From: Bacillota bacterium
GTDB taxonomy: Bacteria > Bacillota > Clostridia > Oscillospirales > Oscillospiraceae
Reading direction: 5' to 3'
Assembly (NCBI GenBank): GCA_017861415.1
Contig: JAGFXS010000013.1
Location: forward strand, 1 to 15,122
DNA length: 15,122 nucleotides
The translations under genes and the position numbers were made by a program. Position 1 is the first letter of the stretch, and each line of letters opens with the position of its first letter. The notes beneath the pieces are model-generated. The model saw nothing but the letters and a program-made list of their open reading frames with translations, made no database searches and was not told where the DNA came from. Shown here one piece after another: positions 1-6,638 of the stretch.

Positions 1-31
1 TGTCTATAGTAGAGCACGTTGCTAAATAGTT

Positions 32-46
32 TAGCATATGATGCTA
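32..46. promoter_or_regulatory. Short perfect inverted repeat upstream of the Cys-rich peptide gene
   Basis: TAGCAT (32-37) and ATGCTA (41-46) are exact inverse complements separated by three bases. The repeat lies 50 bp before the start codon at 97. A TATAGT box at 5-10 could be a -10 element, which would place this repeat in the 5' leader as a small hairpin, but the matching -35 would fall at or beyond the window edge. A role as an operator or leader hairpin is inferred from position only. Confidence 0.3.
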
Positions 47-96
47 TACGGCAGCCCCAATCATAGGATACTTAACTGACGAAAGGAGGGTATGCT

Positions 97-294
97 ATGG
101 GCTGTCTTGGAAGCGGAAGTTGTTTTTCCAACAGTACTTGCAATAGTTGCAATAATGGTACCAATGTTTGTAGTAACAGCTGCAATCAGAGTTGTGACAA
201 TAGCTGCAATAACACCTGCAATAACACTTGCAATACAAATTGTGGTATCAGTTGTAGCAATAACTGGCCTAACAGCTGCAATAGCTGCAGCTGA
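97..294 (+). CDS. Small Cys/Asn/Ser-rich repeat peptide, unknown function
   Basis: This 65-residue protein has 14 cysteines, 18 asparagines and many Ser/Thr. From Cys25 to Cys53 there are eight cysteines spaced exactly four residues apart, giving tetrapeptide units such as CNNT. Part of this is repeated at DNA level as 12-bp units near 213-236. Five N-x-x-C motifs occur (N12, N30, N38, N42 and N46). The only aromatics are Phe10 and Trp57; there is no Lys or Arg, no signal peptide and no membrane segment. AGGAGG at 84-89 sits 7 bases before ATG 97, so this frame is the real one and the ATG at 92 is not. A terminator follows 12 bases after the stop, so the gene is monocistronic. I do not recognise the family. 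It could be a ribosomally made, post-translationally modified peptide precursor, a metal-binding peptide or a disulfide-rich spore or envelope component. No modifying enzyme is visible in the window. Confidence 0.75.
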   Translation: MGCLGSGSCFSNSTCNSCNNGTNVCSNSCNQSCDNSCNNTCNNTCNTNCGISCSNNWPNSCNSCS

Positions 295-306
295 TAAATC
301 GTAGGA

Positions 307-334
307 CCCCCTTAGTATACGCTAAGGGGGTTTT
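307..334 (+). terminator. Intrinsic terminator of the Cys-rich peptide gene
   Basis: A 9-bp perfect stem, CCCCCTTAG (307-315) with CTAAGGGGG (322-330), encloses a 6-base loop and is followed by TTTT. It starts 12 bases after the stop codon of the peptide gene. Confidence 0.9.
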
Positions 335-371
335 CCCTGTTCCGAAGCCAAGAGCAACTTAAAGGACTGAT

Positions 372-456
372 CCAGTTCGAACTACAGACCTGATAAGTGT
401 AAAAGACGGCCAGCGGAAACACCGACCGGTCGTCTCAGACAGTTTCGTAGAACTGG
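372..456. other. Nested inverted repeats, possible structured RNA
   Basis: The stretch can fold into nested stems on the plus strand. These are CCAGTTC 372-378 with GAACTGG 450-456, TAC 383-385 with GTA 447-449, CTGA 390-393 with TCAG 435-438, GACGGCC 405-411 with GGTCGTC 428-434 (one G-U pair), and CGG 414-416 with CCG 422-424. The one imperfect pair is G-U when read from the plus strand but A-C from the minus strand, which slightly favours a plus-strand RNA. No known RNA class was recognised. A 10-bp palindrome (374-383) lies in the left arm. It could instead be only the 3' end of the leftward traX-like gene. Confidence 0.4.
401..435 (-). terminator. Possible terminator of the TraX-family gene
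   Basis: Read leftward, the stem AGACGACC with GGCCGTCT (one A-C mismatch) is followed by TTTTA. It begins about 24 bases after the stop codon of the minus-strand gene. The mismatch and the short T-tract make it a weak terminator, and the same bases belong to the larger nested structure at 372-456. Confidence 0.45.
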
Positions 457-458
457 GA

Positions 459-1136
459 TTAGTAAAAAATATCTCTGATCGCAACAATCACTATTAAATG
501 CAAGGGATAATATAGATAGAAAAAGGTTTTATTTTGTTTTCCAGGCAGTCCGTTGTAAAATAATATGCCCAAAAGAGCAAACATAGAAAACCATTGTGAA
601 CTTAAAAAGTTATCCATACCAACTGAGATAGTTGGGAGTATGTGAAGAAAGACAAGGTTAATCGCAGCCAGCCCTACAACATATACCGGGAAGCTGTTTG
701 ACAAACCAAAAAGCAGAATGATTGCTATGCCGTACAGGCCATAGTCAAAATTTGTATAAGAGACTGCAAGGGCCAGTACAATGCCCAGGGTAAGCAGCAG
801 CGGATCTTTGGATTTGATCAGCATTAAACACCCCAGGCCCGTGGAAAGCGTCAAAAAGATGTTGACGCTGAAAAGGTAATTGTTGCCACTGAGTAAAAAA
901 TAAATGAATAGGAAACACTCCAGCAACAATGCAAAGCCAGATAATCTTAAGAAGTAGCGTATTTTACTTGATGTGTGGTGATAGCCTTGCGCAATGAAAA
1001 AGCAAAACAGTGGCATTGCGATTCTGCCAAATGCGCGAAAACCAAATTGCCACTCGGGCGAAGAAATCAGAACTAGACCGATGTGGTCAACGGTCATCGC
1101 CAGCAAGGCAACTATCTTTAGTGCTGAAGCCGACAT
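459..1136 (-). CDS. TraX family membrane protein
   Basis: This 225-residue polytopic membrane protein belongs to the TraX family. In F-type conjugation TraX acetylates the N terminus of pilin; chromosomal homologues in Bacillota mostly lack a proven role. The family signature is clear at the N terminus: LKIVALLAMTVDHIG, then FRAFGRIAMPLFCFFIAQGY with a following HHT. The family ending KTFFYLYYPLHLIVIV is present near the C terminus. About eight hydrophobic helices fill the rest. A TTG 12 bases upstream (1148) is in frame but overlaps the ribosome binding site; GGAG at 1143-1146 sits 6 bases before ATG 1136, so I chose that start. The gene stands alone, with its own promoter, in DNA that is more AT-rich than the dap operon, which may point to separate acquisition. 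No conjugation genes are nearby, so a pilin substrate is not supported here. Confidence 0.88.
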   Translation of the reverse strand: MSASALKIVALLAMTVDHIGLVLISSPEWQFGFRAFGRIAMPLFCFFIAQGYHHTSSKIRYFLRLSGFALLLECFLFIYFLLSGNNYLFSVNIFLTLSTGLGCLMLIKSKDPLLLTLGIVLALAVSYTNFDYGLYGIAIILLFGLSNSFPVYVVGLAAINLVFLHILPTISVGMDNFLSSQWFSMFALLGILFYNGLPGKQNKTFFYLYYPLHLIVIVAIRDIFY

Positions 1137-1166
1137 AAATTTCTCCAATTATTAAAATAAAATTAT

Positions 1167-1194
1167 AGTATACACGTTACCAAAAAATAATCAA
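1167..1194 (-). promoter_or_regulatory. Sigma-A-type promoter for the TraX-family gene
   Basis: On the minus strand TTGATT (1189-1194) and TATACT (1167-1172) are separated by 16 bases, about 30 bp upstream of the start codon. An overlapping TATAAT lies 6 bases further downstream and could serve as an alternative -10. Confidence 0.55.
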
Positions 1195-1342
1195 ATATCA
1201 AGATAATTTTGAAAAATTTTCTGAGATGCCTAATGATTTCTGTATTTTGTTGGCAAAGTAAACTGGAGAGCAATTGTAGAGAACACTGGAAGAAGAGCAC
1301 GAATAATGCAGATTTTTATACAGTTCGATAGAATATAGGATA

Positions 1343-1371
1343 TTGACAGAAAAAGAAAAATAGAATAAGAT
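1343..1371 (+). promoter_or_regulatory. Sigma-A promoter of the dap/lysine operon
   Basis: TTGACA (1343-1348), a 17-base spacer and TAAGAT (1366-1371) form a good housekeeping promoter. Transcription would start near 1378, about 8 bases before the lysine riboswitch aptamer, which fits a riboswitch-controlled leader of about 320 bases. Confidence 0.8.
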
Positions 1372-1385
1372 ATTTAGCATACATT

Positions 1386-1658
1386 GTGATAGAGGACGCG
1401 CTTCGCAAAGAGTACCCGGAATTTGAGCCCTGCAGGGCGAACCGGCGAAAGGTGCTGGCGCCGAAGGCAGCTTCCACTGCAGGGGAGGTTGAACTGGGCA
1501 GGCGAAATAAGATTCGCCTGACTGTCGCAGAGAAATTTGCGGAGGGCTATCCTTGATACGAGCTTTTGCCATACCCGAAGAGGAGAGGTCTCTTTCGTGG
1601 TATCTTTTAGGGCAAGGTACGTACAAGCAGCCGATTCCGTATCGGGTGCTTATTTTTT
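1386..1658 (+). promoter_or_regulatory. Lysine riboswitch (L box) with expression platform
   Basis: The leader closely resembles the lysC lysine riboswitch of Bacillus subtilis as I recall it. The 5' block GATAGAGGACGCGC with AAGAGTACC (1388-1416) matches the conserved GATAGAGGTGCG...AGTA. GCCGAAGG (1460-1467) matches the conserved CGCCGAAG. CTGTC (1522-1526) is followed by GCGGAGGGCTATC (1539-1551), matching the conserved 3' block. Helix P1 is GATAG 1388-1392 with CTATC 1547-1551. The platform holds a hairpin at 1566-1615 and a terminator at 1625-1658. CTTGATACG (1552-1560) can pair with CGTATCGGG (1638-1646) and break the terminator, which suggests transcription attenuation. Its genes make lysine, so the ligand fits. 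High lysine should stop transcription; the exact switch is inferred. Confidence 0.93.
1625..1658 (+). terminator. Riboswitch-controlled intrinsic terminator
   Basis: AAGCA (1625-1629) pairs with TGCTT (1647-1651) and CCGAT (1631-1635) with ATCGG (1641-1645), with one G-G mismatch between them and a 5-base loop, followed by A and six T. It lies between the lysine aptamer and dapA, so it works as the regulated stop rather than as an operon end. Confidence 0.85.
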
Positions 1659-1699
1659 ATGCATTCGAGGAATCATAATTTGAAAAGGAGATTATGGTC

Positions 1700-2587
1700 A
1701 TGAAGAAGACTGTCTTTCGAGGTATTGCCACGGCGTTGGTGACTCCCATTGATGAACGGGGTGTGGACTATGAGAAGCTGGGCCGCCTCATCGATTGGCA
1801 GATCGAACAGGGGATTGACGGGCTGGTGATTTGTGGTACCACCGGAGAGGCTTCCACTCTCACAGATGAGGAGCACCGCCGGGTGATCGGCTACTCTGTG
1901 GAGCGAGTAAACGGAAAAGTGCCTGTTATCGCCGGCACCGGCAGTAACGAGACGGACTACGCACTGGAGCTCACCAAAAGTGCCTGCCGGGACGGAGCGG
2001 ACGCGGTATTGGTGGTGACACCCTACTATAACAAAGCTACGCAAAAAGGCCTGATTAAAATGTATAACACCATTGCAGATGCCAGCACCAAGCCGGTTAT
2101 CCTTTATAATGTACCATCCCGCACCGGTGTCAATATTGAGCCTGCTACTTACGAAGCCTTGGCAGATCACGAGAACATCGTGGCCATCAAGGAGGCTAAT
2201 GGAAACCTGTCCAAGATTGTGGAAACCATGGCCAGGGTCCGGGGTAAGCTGGATCTCTACTCCGGAAATGATGACCAGATCGTTCCCCTGCTGGCTATGG
2301 GCGGTATCGGCTGCATCTCTGTGCTGTCCAATGTGATCCCTGCCCAAACTAGGGAGATTTGCAACCGTTTCTTTGCCGGAGACATAGTAGGTGCTGCCCA
2401 GCTGCAGTGTGATTATTACGAGCTGATTGAAGCCCTGTTCTGTGAGGTGAATCCCATCCCTGTAAAGGCAGCAATGTCGGCCTTGGGCTTCTGTGAGAAC
2501 TTTTTCCGACTGCCGCTGACTCCCATTGAGGAGGCGAATTATCAACGATTACTGCGTGCCATGAGAGAACAGGGGTTGAAGGTGTGA
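1700..2587 (+). CDS. dapA: 4-hydroxy-tetrahydrodipicolinate synthase (DapA)
   Basis: This cytoplasmic lyase condenses pyruvate with L-aspartate 4-semialdehyde, the first committed step to diaminopimelate and lysine. The 295-residue length matches the family. Numbered from ATG 1700, the substrate-binding GTTGE motif is at 46-50, the catalytic Tyr in ILYNVPSRTG is residue 136, the carboxylate-binding Arg is 141, and the Schiff-base Lys in IVAIKEANG is 164. An in-frame ATG at 1694 lies only 3 bases after AAGGAG (1685-1690), while ATG 1700 has 9-base spacing, so 1700 is preferred. The gene is first in the operon, directly behind the lysine riboswitch, and overlaps dapB by 4 bases (GTGTGA), a sign of translational coupling. 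Confidence 0.96.
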   Translation: MKKTVFRGIATALVTPIDERGVDYEKLGRLIDWQIEQGIDGLVICGTTGEASTLTDEEHRRVIGYSVERVNGKVPVIAGTGSNETDYALELTKSACRDGADAVLVVTPYYNKATQKGLIKMYNTIADASTKPVILYNVPSRTGVNIEPATYEALADHENIVAIKEANGNLSKIVETMARVRGKLDLYSGNDDQIVPLLAMGGIGCISVLSNVIPAQTREICNRFFAGDIVGAAQLQCDYYELIEALFCEVNPIPVKAAMSALGFCENFFRLPLTPIEEANYQRLLRAMREQGLKV

Positions 2588-3330
2588 AAGAGATACGTAT
2601 GATCGTTTGCGGTGCTGGGGGTCGCATGGGCCGTGAGGTTCTGCGACTGGTGGAGGAGGAAAATGAGCTGGTGCTCGCCGCTGCCGTAGACCGTGAGGGT
2701 GGAGAGGGGATGTATCAGCGTCTTTCCGACTTTGCAGGACCAGCGGATGTGCTGGTGGATTTCTCCTACCACGGCGCCATAGGGGAGATCATGGGTTATT
2801 GTGAAGCACGGGGGATTCCCGCCGTCATTGCTACCACGGGACATACCCCAGAAGAGCTGGAGCGGGTGGCCCAAGGAGCAGAGCGGATTCCTATTTTTCA
2901 TTCAGCGAATATGTCCGTAGGCGTTGCCCTGCTGACCCGCCTGGTGCGGCAGGCAGCCGCTATCTTCCGTGGCTGCGACGTAGAGATCGTAGAAAAACAC
3001 CACAACCGGAAGCTTGACGCCCCCAGTGGTACGGCCCTGCTATTGGCTGATGCGGTAAAGTCCGAGAGAGAGGGAGCTGTCTATGTCCACGGGCGGCAGG
3101 GGATCCACAAGCGTACCCCTATGGAGATAGGAATCCATTCCCTGCGGATGGGCAACATAGTTGGGGAGCACGAGGTAATCTTCTCCACAGACACCCAGAC
3201 CATAACCCTCAAGCATGAGGCCCATGACAGGGCACTATTTGCGGAGGGAGCAGTGGCGGCGGCTACGTTCCTGATGGGGAAGCCCAAGGGGCTCTACCGG
3301 ATGGAGCATTTGCTGGAAGAGCAAGAGTAA
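2584..3330 (+). CDS. dapB: 4-hydroxy-tetrahydrodipicolinate reductase (DapB)
   Basis: This enzyme reduces the DapA product to tetrahydrodipicolinate using NAD(P)H in the cytoplasm. The 248-residue protein has the N-terminal dinucleotide motif GAGGRMGR at 10-17 and the family signature EKHHNRKLDAPSGTA at 137-151, which contains the catalytic His139/His140 pair and Lys143. The start is GTG 2584, overlapping the dapA stop, with AGGGG about 8 bases upstream. ATG 2599 is possible but would remove the strand leading into the nucleotide motif. The product feeds Ddh, encoded next after 63 bases. Confidence 0.95.
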   Translation: MKEIRMIVCGAGGRMGREVLRLVEEENELVLAAAVDREGGEGMYQRLSDFAGPADVLVDFSYHGAIGEIMGYCEARGIPAVIATTGHTPEELERVAQGAERIPIFHSANMSVGVALLTRLVRQAAAIFRGCDVEIVEKHHNRKLDAPSGTALLLADAVKSEREGAVYVHGRQGIHKRTPMEIGIHSLRMGNIVGEHEVIFSTDTQTITLKHEAHDRALFAEGAVAAATFLMGKPKGLYRMEHLLEEQE

Positions 3331-3393
3331 GAGCGTGATGCCGTGGTTATCGCGGTGTGACATATTGGAAACGGATAAAGGAGTGTAGATGAC

Positions 3394-4374
3394 ATGAGAA
3401 TTGGAATTGTAGGCTATGGAAATTTGGGACGGGGGGTAGAGAGTGCCATACGTAGCAACGCAGATATGGAACTTGTGGCCGTATTTACAAGGCGTGATCC
3501 CCAAGGTGTATCCATTCGGACCCAGGGCGTGCCTGTACTGCCCTATACCGATATGGGAAAGATGACGGATGAGATCGACGTTATGATCCTCTGTGGCGGC
3601 AGTGCAACAGATCTGCCGGAAATGACACCAGAGGTTGCCGCAAAGTTCCATGTGATCGACAGCTTTGACACCCATGCGAATATTCCCGCACATTTTGCGG
3701 TAGTAGATGCCGCAGCCAAGGCGGCAGGCAAGGTGGCGGTGATTTCCGTGGGCTGGGATCCGGGCATGTTCTCGCTGAATCGCCTGTATGCCAATGCCAT
3801 TCTGTCCAATGGTGTGGATTATACCTTCTGGGGCAAGGGCGTCAGTCAAGGCCATTCTGACGCGGTACGCCGTATTCCGGGGGTGCTGGATGCCCGGCAG
3901 TATACAGTGCCGGTGGAAGATGCGGTCCGGCGGGTGCGGGCAGGGGAGAATCCCACCCTGACCACCAGAGAAAAGCACACTAGAGAGTGCTTTGTGGTGG
4001 CAGCCCAGGGCGCGGATTTGGCCGCCATCGAGGAGACCATCAAGACTATGCCCAACTATTTCTCAGATTATGATACCACCGTGATCTTTATCTCCCAGGA
4101 GGAGATGAATCGAGATCACAGCGGAATTCCCCATGGCGGCAGCGTCATCCGCAGTGGCAGAACCGGCTGGGACGGAAGTACCCAGCACACCATTGAGTAC
4201 CAGCTGACCTTAGGCTCCAACCCGGAATTTACCGCCAGCGTGCTGGTGGCAGCGGCACGGGCAGCCTTCCGTTTGGCCCAGCAAGGGCAGACCGGCTGTA
4301 AGACCATGTTCGACCTTCCCCCGGCTAGTCTTTCCCCTCTCAGTGGAGAGGAGCTTCGGGCCACTATGTTGTAA
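3394..4374 (+). CDS. ddh: meso-Diaminopimelate D-dehydrogenase (Ddh)
   Basis: Ddh makes meso-diaminopimelate from tetrahydrodipicolinate in one NADPH-dependent reductive amination, replacing the succinylase, acetylase or aminotransferase routes. The 326-residue length is typical. The Rossmann motif GYGNLG is at 7-12, LCGGSATDLP at 66-75, the substrate-site segment DSFDTHANIP at 89-98, GWDPGMFS at 120-127 and WGKGVSQGHSDA at 146-157, all hallmarks of the family. AAAGGAG at 3377-3383 lies 10 bases before ATG 3394; the nearer ATG at 3389 hits a stop at once. The presence of ddh and the absence of dapD, dapL, dapE or dapF from the operon suggest that this is the branch used for both lysine and cell wall diaminopimelate, though other copies could lie elsewhere. 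Confidence 0.95.
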   Translation: MRIGIVGYGNLGRGVESAIRSNADMELVAVFTRRDPQGVSIRTQGVPVLPYTDMGKMTDEIDVMILCGGSATDLPEMTPEVAAKFHVIDSFDTHANIPAHFAVVDAAAKAAGKVAVISVGWDPGMFSLNRLYANAILSNGVDYTFWGKGVSQGHSDAVRRIPGVLDARQYTVPVEDAVRRVRAGENPTLTTREKHTRECFVVAAQGADLAAIEETIKTMPNYFSDYDTTVIFISQEEMNRDHSGIPHGGSVIRSGRTGWDGSTQHTIEYQLTLGSNPEFTASVLVAAARAAFRLAQQGQTGCKTMFDLPPASLSPLSGEELRATML

Positions 4375-4429
4375 GAAAACACCTGTGAATTAGATAGAGA
4401 AAGACTAACATTTAACTAGGAGAATCGCT

Positions 4430-5725
4430 ATGATATATAATCATTTGGGAGTGAACGAACAGGGACATTTGACTGTCGGCGGCGTGGACACCACCTATCT
4501 GGCCGAAAAGTACGGCACCCCTCTTTATGTCATGGATGAAGACAAGGTGCGGAAGAATTGTCGGGTATACATTGAAAACATGAAAGAGCAGTTTGGAGAG
4601 GGCTCGATACCTCTCTTCGCGGGGAAGGCCCTGTGCTTCAAGGGCATGTACCGGATTCTGGAGGAGGAGGGCCTCTCAGCGGACGTGGTCTCCCCCGGAG
4701 AACTCTACACTGCCATGGCCGCAGGCTTCCCCCCCGAGCGCCTGTATTTTCACGGCAACAACAAGACTGATGAGGATATTCGCTATGGTGTGGACTGCGG
4801 CGTGGGCTACTTCATCGTGGACAATTACAACGAGCTGAGCGTTCTGGATGCCTACGCCGGAGAAAAGGGCGTTGTACAGAAGGTGCTCCTGAGGGTTACC
4901 CCGGGCATTGATTCTCACACCTTAAAGGCTATTAACACCGGTCGCATTGACTGTCAGTTTGGTAACCCCATTGAGACAGGTCAGGCCATGGAGTTTGTAA
5001 AGACCGCGCTGGAAAAGACCAATCTAGACGTATGGGGATTTCACAGCCATATTGGATCTCAGATTTTCAATGTAAAGCCCTTTTGCGATGCCGTGGACAT
5101 TATCCTGGGCTTTTCCAACCAGGTGCGGGAACAGCTGGGGTTTGTGGCCCGTGTCTTCAACCTGGGCGGCGGCTTTGGCGTTCGCTACGTGGAAAGTGAT
5201 CCGCAGGTGGATATTCCCGGGAATATTCAGCTTTTGGCTAGATATCTGCAGGATGGCTGTGCCGCAACGAACTATCCCCAGCCCACTATCCTTATGGAGC
5301 CGGGGCGCAGTATCGTGGCAGACGCCGGTCTTACCCTCTATACCGCTGGTGGTGTAAAGCCCATTCAAGGTTACCGCAGCTATGTGACGGTGGACGGCGG
5401 CATGACCGACAACCCCCGCTACGCTCTCTATCAATCTAACTACACCGTACTCATGGCCAACCGGATGAACGATTCCGCGGACTTTACCTGCACCGTGGCC
5501 GGCCGCTGCTGCGAGAGCGGTGATCTGATTCAGGAGAACATCCAGCTACCGGAACCCAAGAGGGGGGATATCATAGCGGTCCTCACCACGGGCGCCTACA
5601 ACTTCGCCATGTCCATGAACTACAACCGGATTTGCCGCCCGGCGGTGGTGATGGTCAGAGAAGGGAAGGATTATTTGGCGGTTCGCCGTCAGACCTTTGA
5701 AGATTTGGTGGCCTGCGATCTATAA
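4430..5725 (+). CDS. lysA: Diaminopimelate decarboxylase (LysA)
   Basis: LysA is a PLP enzyme of fold type III that decarboxylates meso-diaminopimelate to L-lysine, the last step of the pathway. The 431-residue protein shows the PLP lysine Lys66 in FAGKALC (a variant of the more common YAxKA), HSHIGSQ at 205-211, the phosphate-binding GGGFG at 246-250, EPGRSIV at 290-296, and CESGD at 361-365, which contributes the active-site Cys across the dimer. Tyr390 in TTGAY fits the conserved cofactor-contacting Tyr. AGGAG at 4418-4422 with 7-base spacing supports ATG 4430. It is the last gene of the operon, 55 bases after ddh, and is followed by a strong terminator. Confidence 0.95.
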   Translation: MIYNHLGVNEQGHLTVGGVDTTYLAEKYGTPLYVMDEDKVRKNCRVYIENMKEQFGEGSIPLFAGKALCFKGMYRILEEEGLSADVVSPGELYTAMAAGFPPERLYFHGNNKTDEDIRYGVDCGVGYFIVDNYNELSVLDAYAGEKGVVQKVLLRVTPGIDSHTLKAINTGRIDCQFGNPIETGQAMEFVKTALEKTNLDVWGFHSHIGSQIFNVKPFCDAVDIILGFSNQVREQLGFVARVFNLGGGFGVRYVESDPQVDIPGNIQLLARYLQDGCAATNYPQPTILMEPGRSIVADAGLTLYTAGGVKPIQGYRSYVTVDGGMTDNPRYALYQSNYTVLMANRMNDSADFTCTVAGRCCESGDLIQENIQLPEPKRGDIIAVLTTGAYNFAMSMNYNRICRPAVVMVREGKDYLAVRRQTFEDLVACDL

Positions 5726-5742
5726 GGAAAGCAGTGTAGCAT

Positions 5743-5787
5743 AAAGAAAAAAGCGATGGAGTTTATCACTCCATCGCTTTTTTCTTT
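5743..5787. terminator. Bidirectional intrinsic terminator between lysA and the NYN gene
   Basis: A perfect 20-bp stem (5743-5762 with 5768-5787) has a 5-base loop. Its outer part is A-rich on the left and T-rich on the right, so it gives a U-tract on both strands. It ends the lysine operon and also the converging mcrB-mcrC-NYN operon. Confidence 0.93.
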
Positions 5788-5834
5788 AGATGTTGTAAGG
5801 TGTTATCACTTTGCAGGAGTGAAGGGGCAAGAGG

Positions 5835-6593
5835 CTAAGGAATGCACTTGTAAGCGATGGTGGTGCCCTTCCCGGGAGAACGCTTCATCTTGTACCGCTT
5901 TGGGTAGGCAGCCAGCAAATCAGTAAGCTTGGCGTAGCCATAGGTACGGGAGTCAAAATCGGGTTTTGCCCGCTTGATAAAGTCACCGGCGGAGCTGACG
6001 TAGGCGTAGCCGTCGGCGTCCTGATATTTCTCGCAGGCTAAGGCGAGAAGATCGTGGATCTCTTCTACTTCGGGAAGGGTAGGTGACAAATCTTTTGACT
6101 CCTGAGAAACAAAGGAAAGGGATGGATACTCCTCGGCTTTCTTGGCCTTTGCCGCGGTGCCGGAGAGGTTTTCCAGAAAGATAAAGTCATCGCAGGAGTT
6201 GCGGAAGGCTTCGGGGGTTTTATTTTCGCCCACGCCGATGACATGGACGCCTGATTCGTGAAGCCGGATGGCCAAGGGGGTGTAATCGCTGTCGCTGGAC
6301 ACCAGAACAAAGGCATCATAAATGCCGGTGTGGAGCAGATCCACGGCACCAATGACCATGGCCATGTCTGTTGCGTTTTTGCCCACTACATAGTCAAACT
6401 GCTGCTCAGCCTTAATGGCAAGGCGCTTGAGCTCGTCCTCCCAGCGCTTGAGGGTTTCCTTTTTCCAGTTTCCATAGGCCCGCTTTACGACAATGCGGCC
6501 ATAGGTGGAAATTTCTCGAAGCATGGCCTCCAATTTGGAAAGCTGTGTATTGTCCGCGTCAATGAGCACGGCGATTTTTTGTAAGTGTTCCAT
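5835..6593 (-). CDS. NYN domain (PIN-like) protein with C-terminal OST-HTH/LOTUS domain
   Basis: The 252-residue protein has an N-terminal NYN (DUF88/LabA-like) PIN-fold domain, about residues 5-145. Its acidic metal-site set is visible: IAVLIDADN with Asp12 and Asp14, GKNATDMAMV with Asp76, and VLVSSDSDYTPLA with Asp101 and Asp103. A charged linker leads to an OST-HTH/LOTUS-like domain at about 176-252. NYN domains are known or predicted RNases, and LOTUS domains bind RNA or protein partners; the substrate here is unknown. GGGAG at 6601-6605 lies 7 bases before the ATG. The gene is 45 bases downstream of mcrC with no terminator between them, so it is probably cotranscribed with mcrBC. That position suggests, but does not prove, a defence role. 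Confidence 0.88.
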   Translation of the reverse strand: MEHLQKIAVLIDADNTQLSKLEAMLREISTYGRIVVKRAYGNWKKETLKRWEDELKRLAIKAEQQFDYVVGKNATDMAMVIGAVDLLHTGIYDAFVLVSSDSDYTPLAIRLHESGVHVIGVGENKTPEAFRNSCDDFIFLENLSGTAAKAKKAEEYPSLSFVSQESKDLSPTLPEVEEIHDLLALACEKYQDADGYAYVSSAGDFIKRAKPDFDSRTYGYAKLTDLLAAYPKRYKMKRSPGKGTTIAYKCIP

Positions 6594-6638
6594 GGCGGTT
6601 CTCCCTGTTCTCGTAAATTAGCTGAATGGGTGGTAAGG

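Noticed and set aside
62..70. CATAGGATA, a match to the sigma-K type -10 pattern CATANNNTA, which would suggest a sporulation gene
   Set aside because: No matching -35 at the required 16-17 base distance; the nearest AC is 12 bases away. A single short match is expected by chance.
92..304. Alternative 70-codon frame starting at ATG 92
   Set aside because: The ATG is only 2 bases after the ribosome binding site, and the frame is an Ala/Val/Ile-rich shadow of the Cys-repeat frame, which starts with ideal spacing.
398..414. Near match to the M13 forward sequencing primer site (TGTAAAA-GACGGCCAG)
   Set aside because: One base is missing, flanking bases do not follow the lacZ vector sequence, and the bases are part of a stem with a native partner at 428-434. 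Vector contamination is unlikely.
1200..1340. Possible decayed coding remnant between the TraX-family promoter and the dap promoter
   Set aside because: Plus-strand translation is broken by several stops and no family could be recognised; it is treated as intergenic AT-rich DNA.
1198..1626. 142-codon minus-strand open frame
   Set aside because: It lies antisense to the lysine riboswitch and its promoter, has no plausible ribosome binding site or family resemblance, and its composition follows the structured RNA.
1673..2545. 290-codon minus-strand frame
   Set aside because: Antisense shadow of dapA, whose catalytic motifs are intact.
3235..3978. 247-codon minus-strand frame
   Set aside because: Antisense to dapB and ddh; no ribosome binding site and no recognisable domain.
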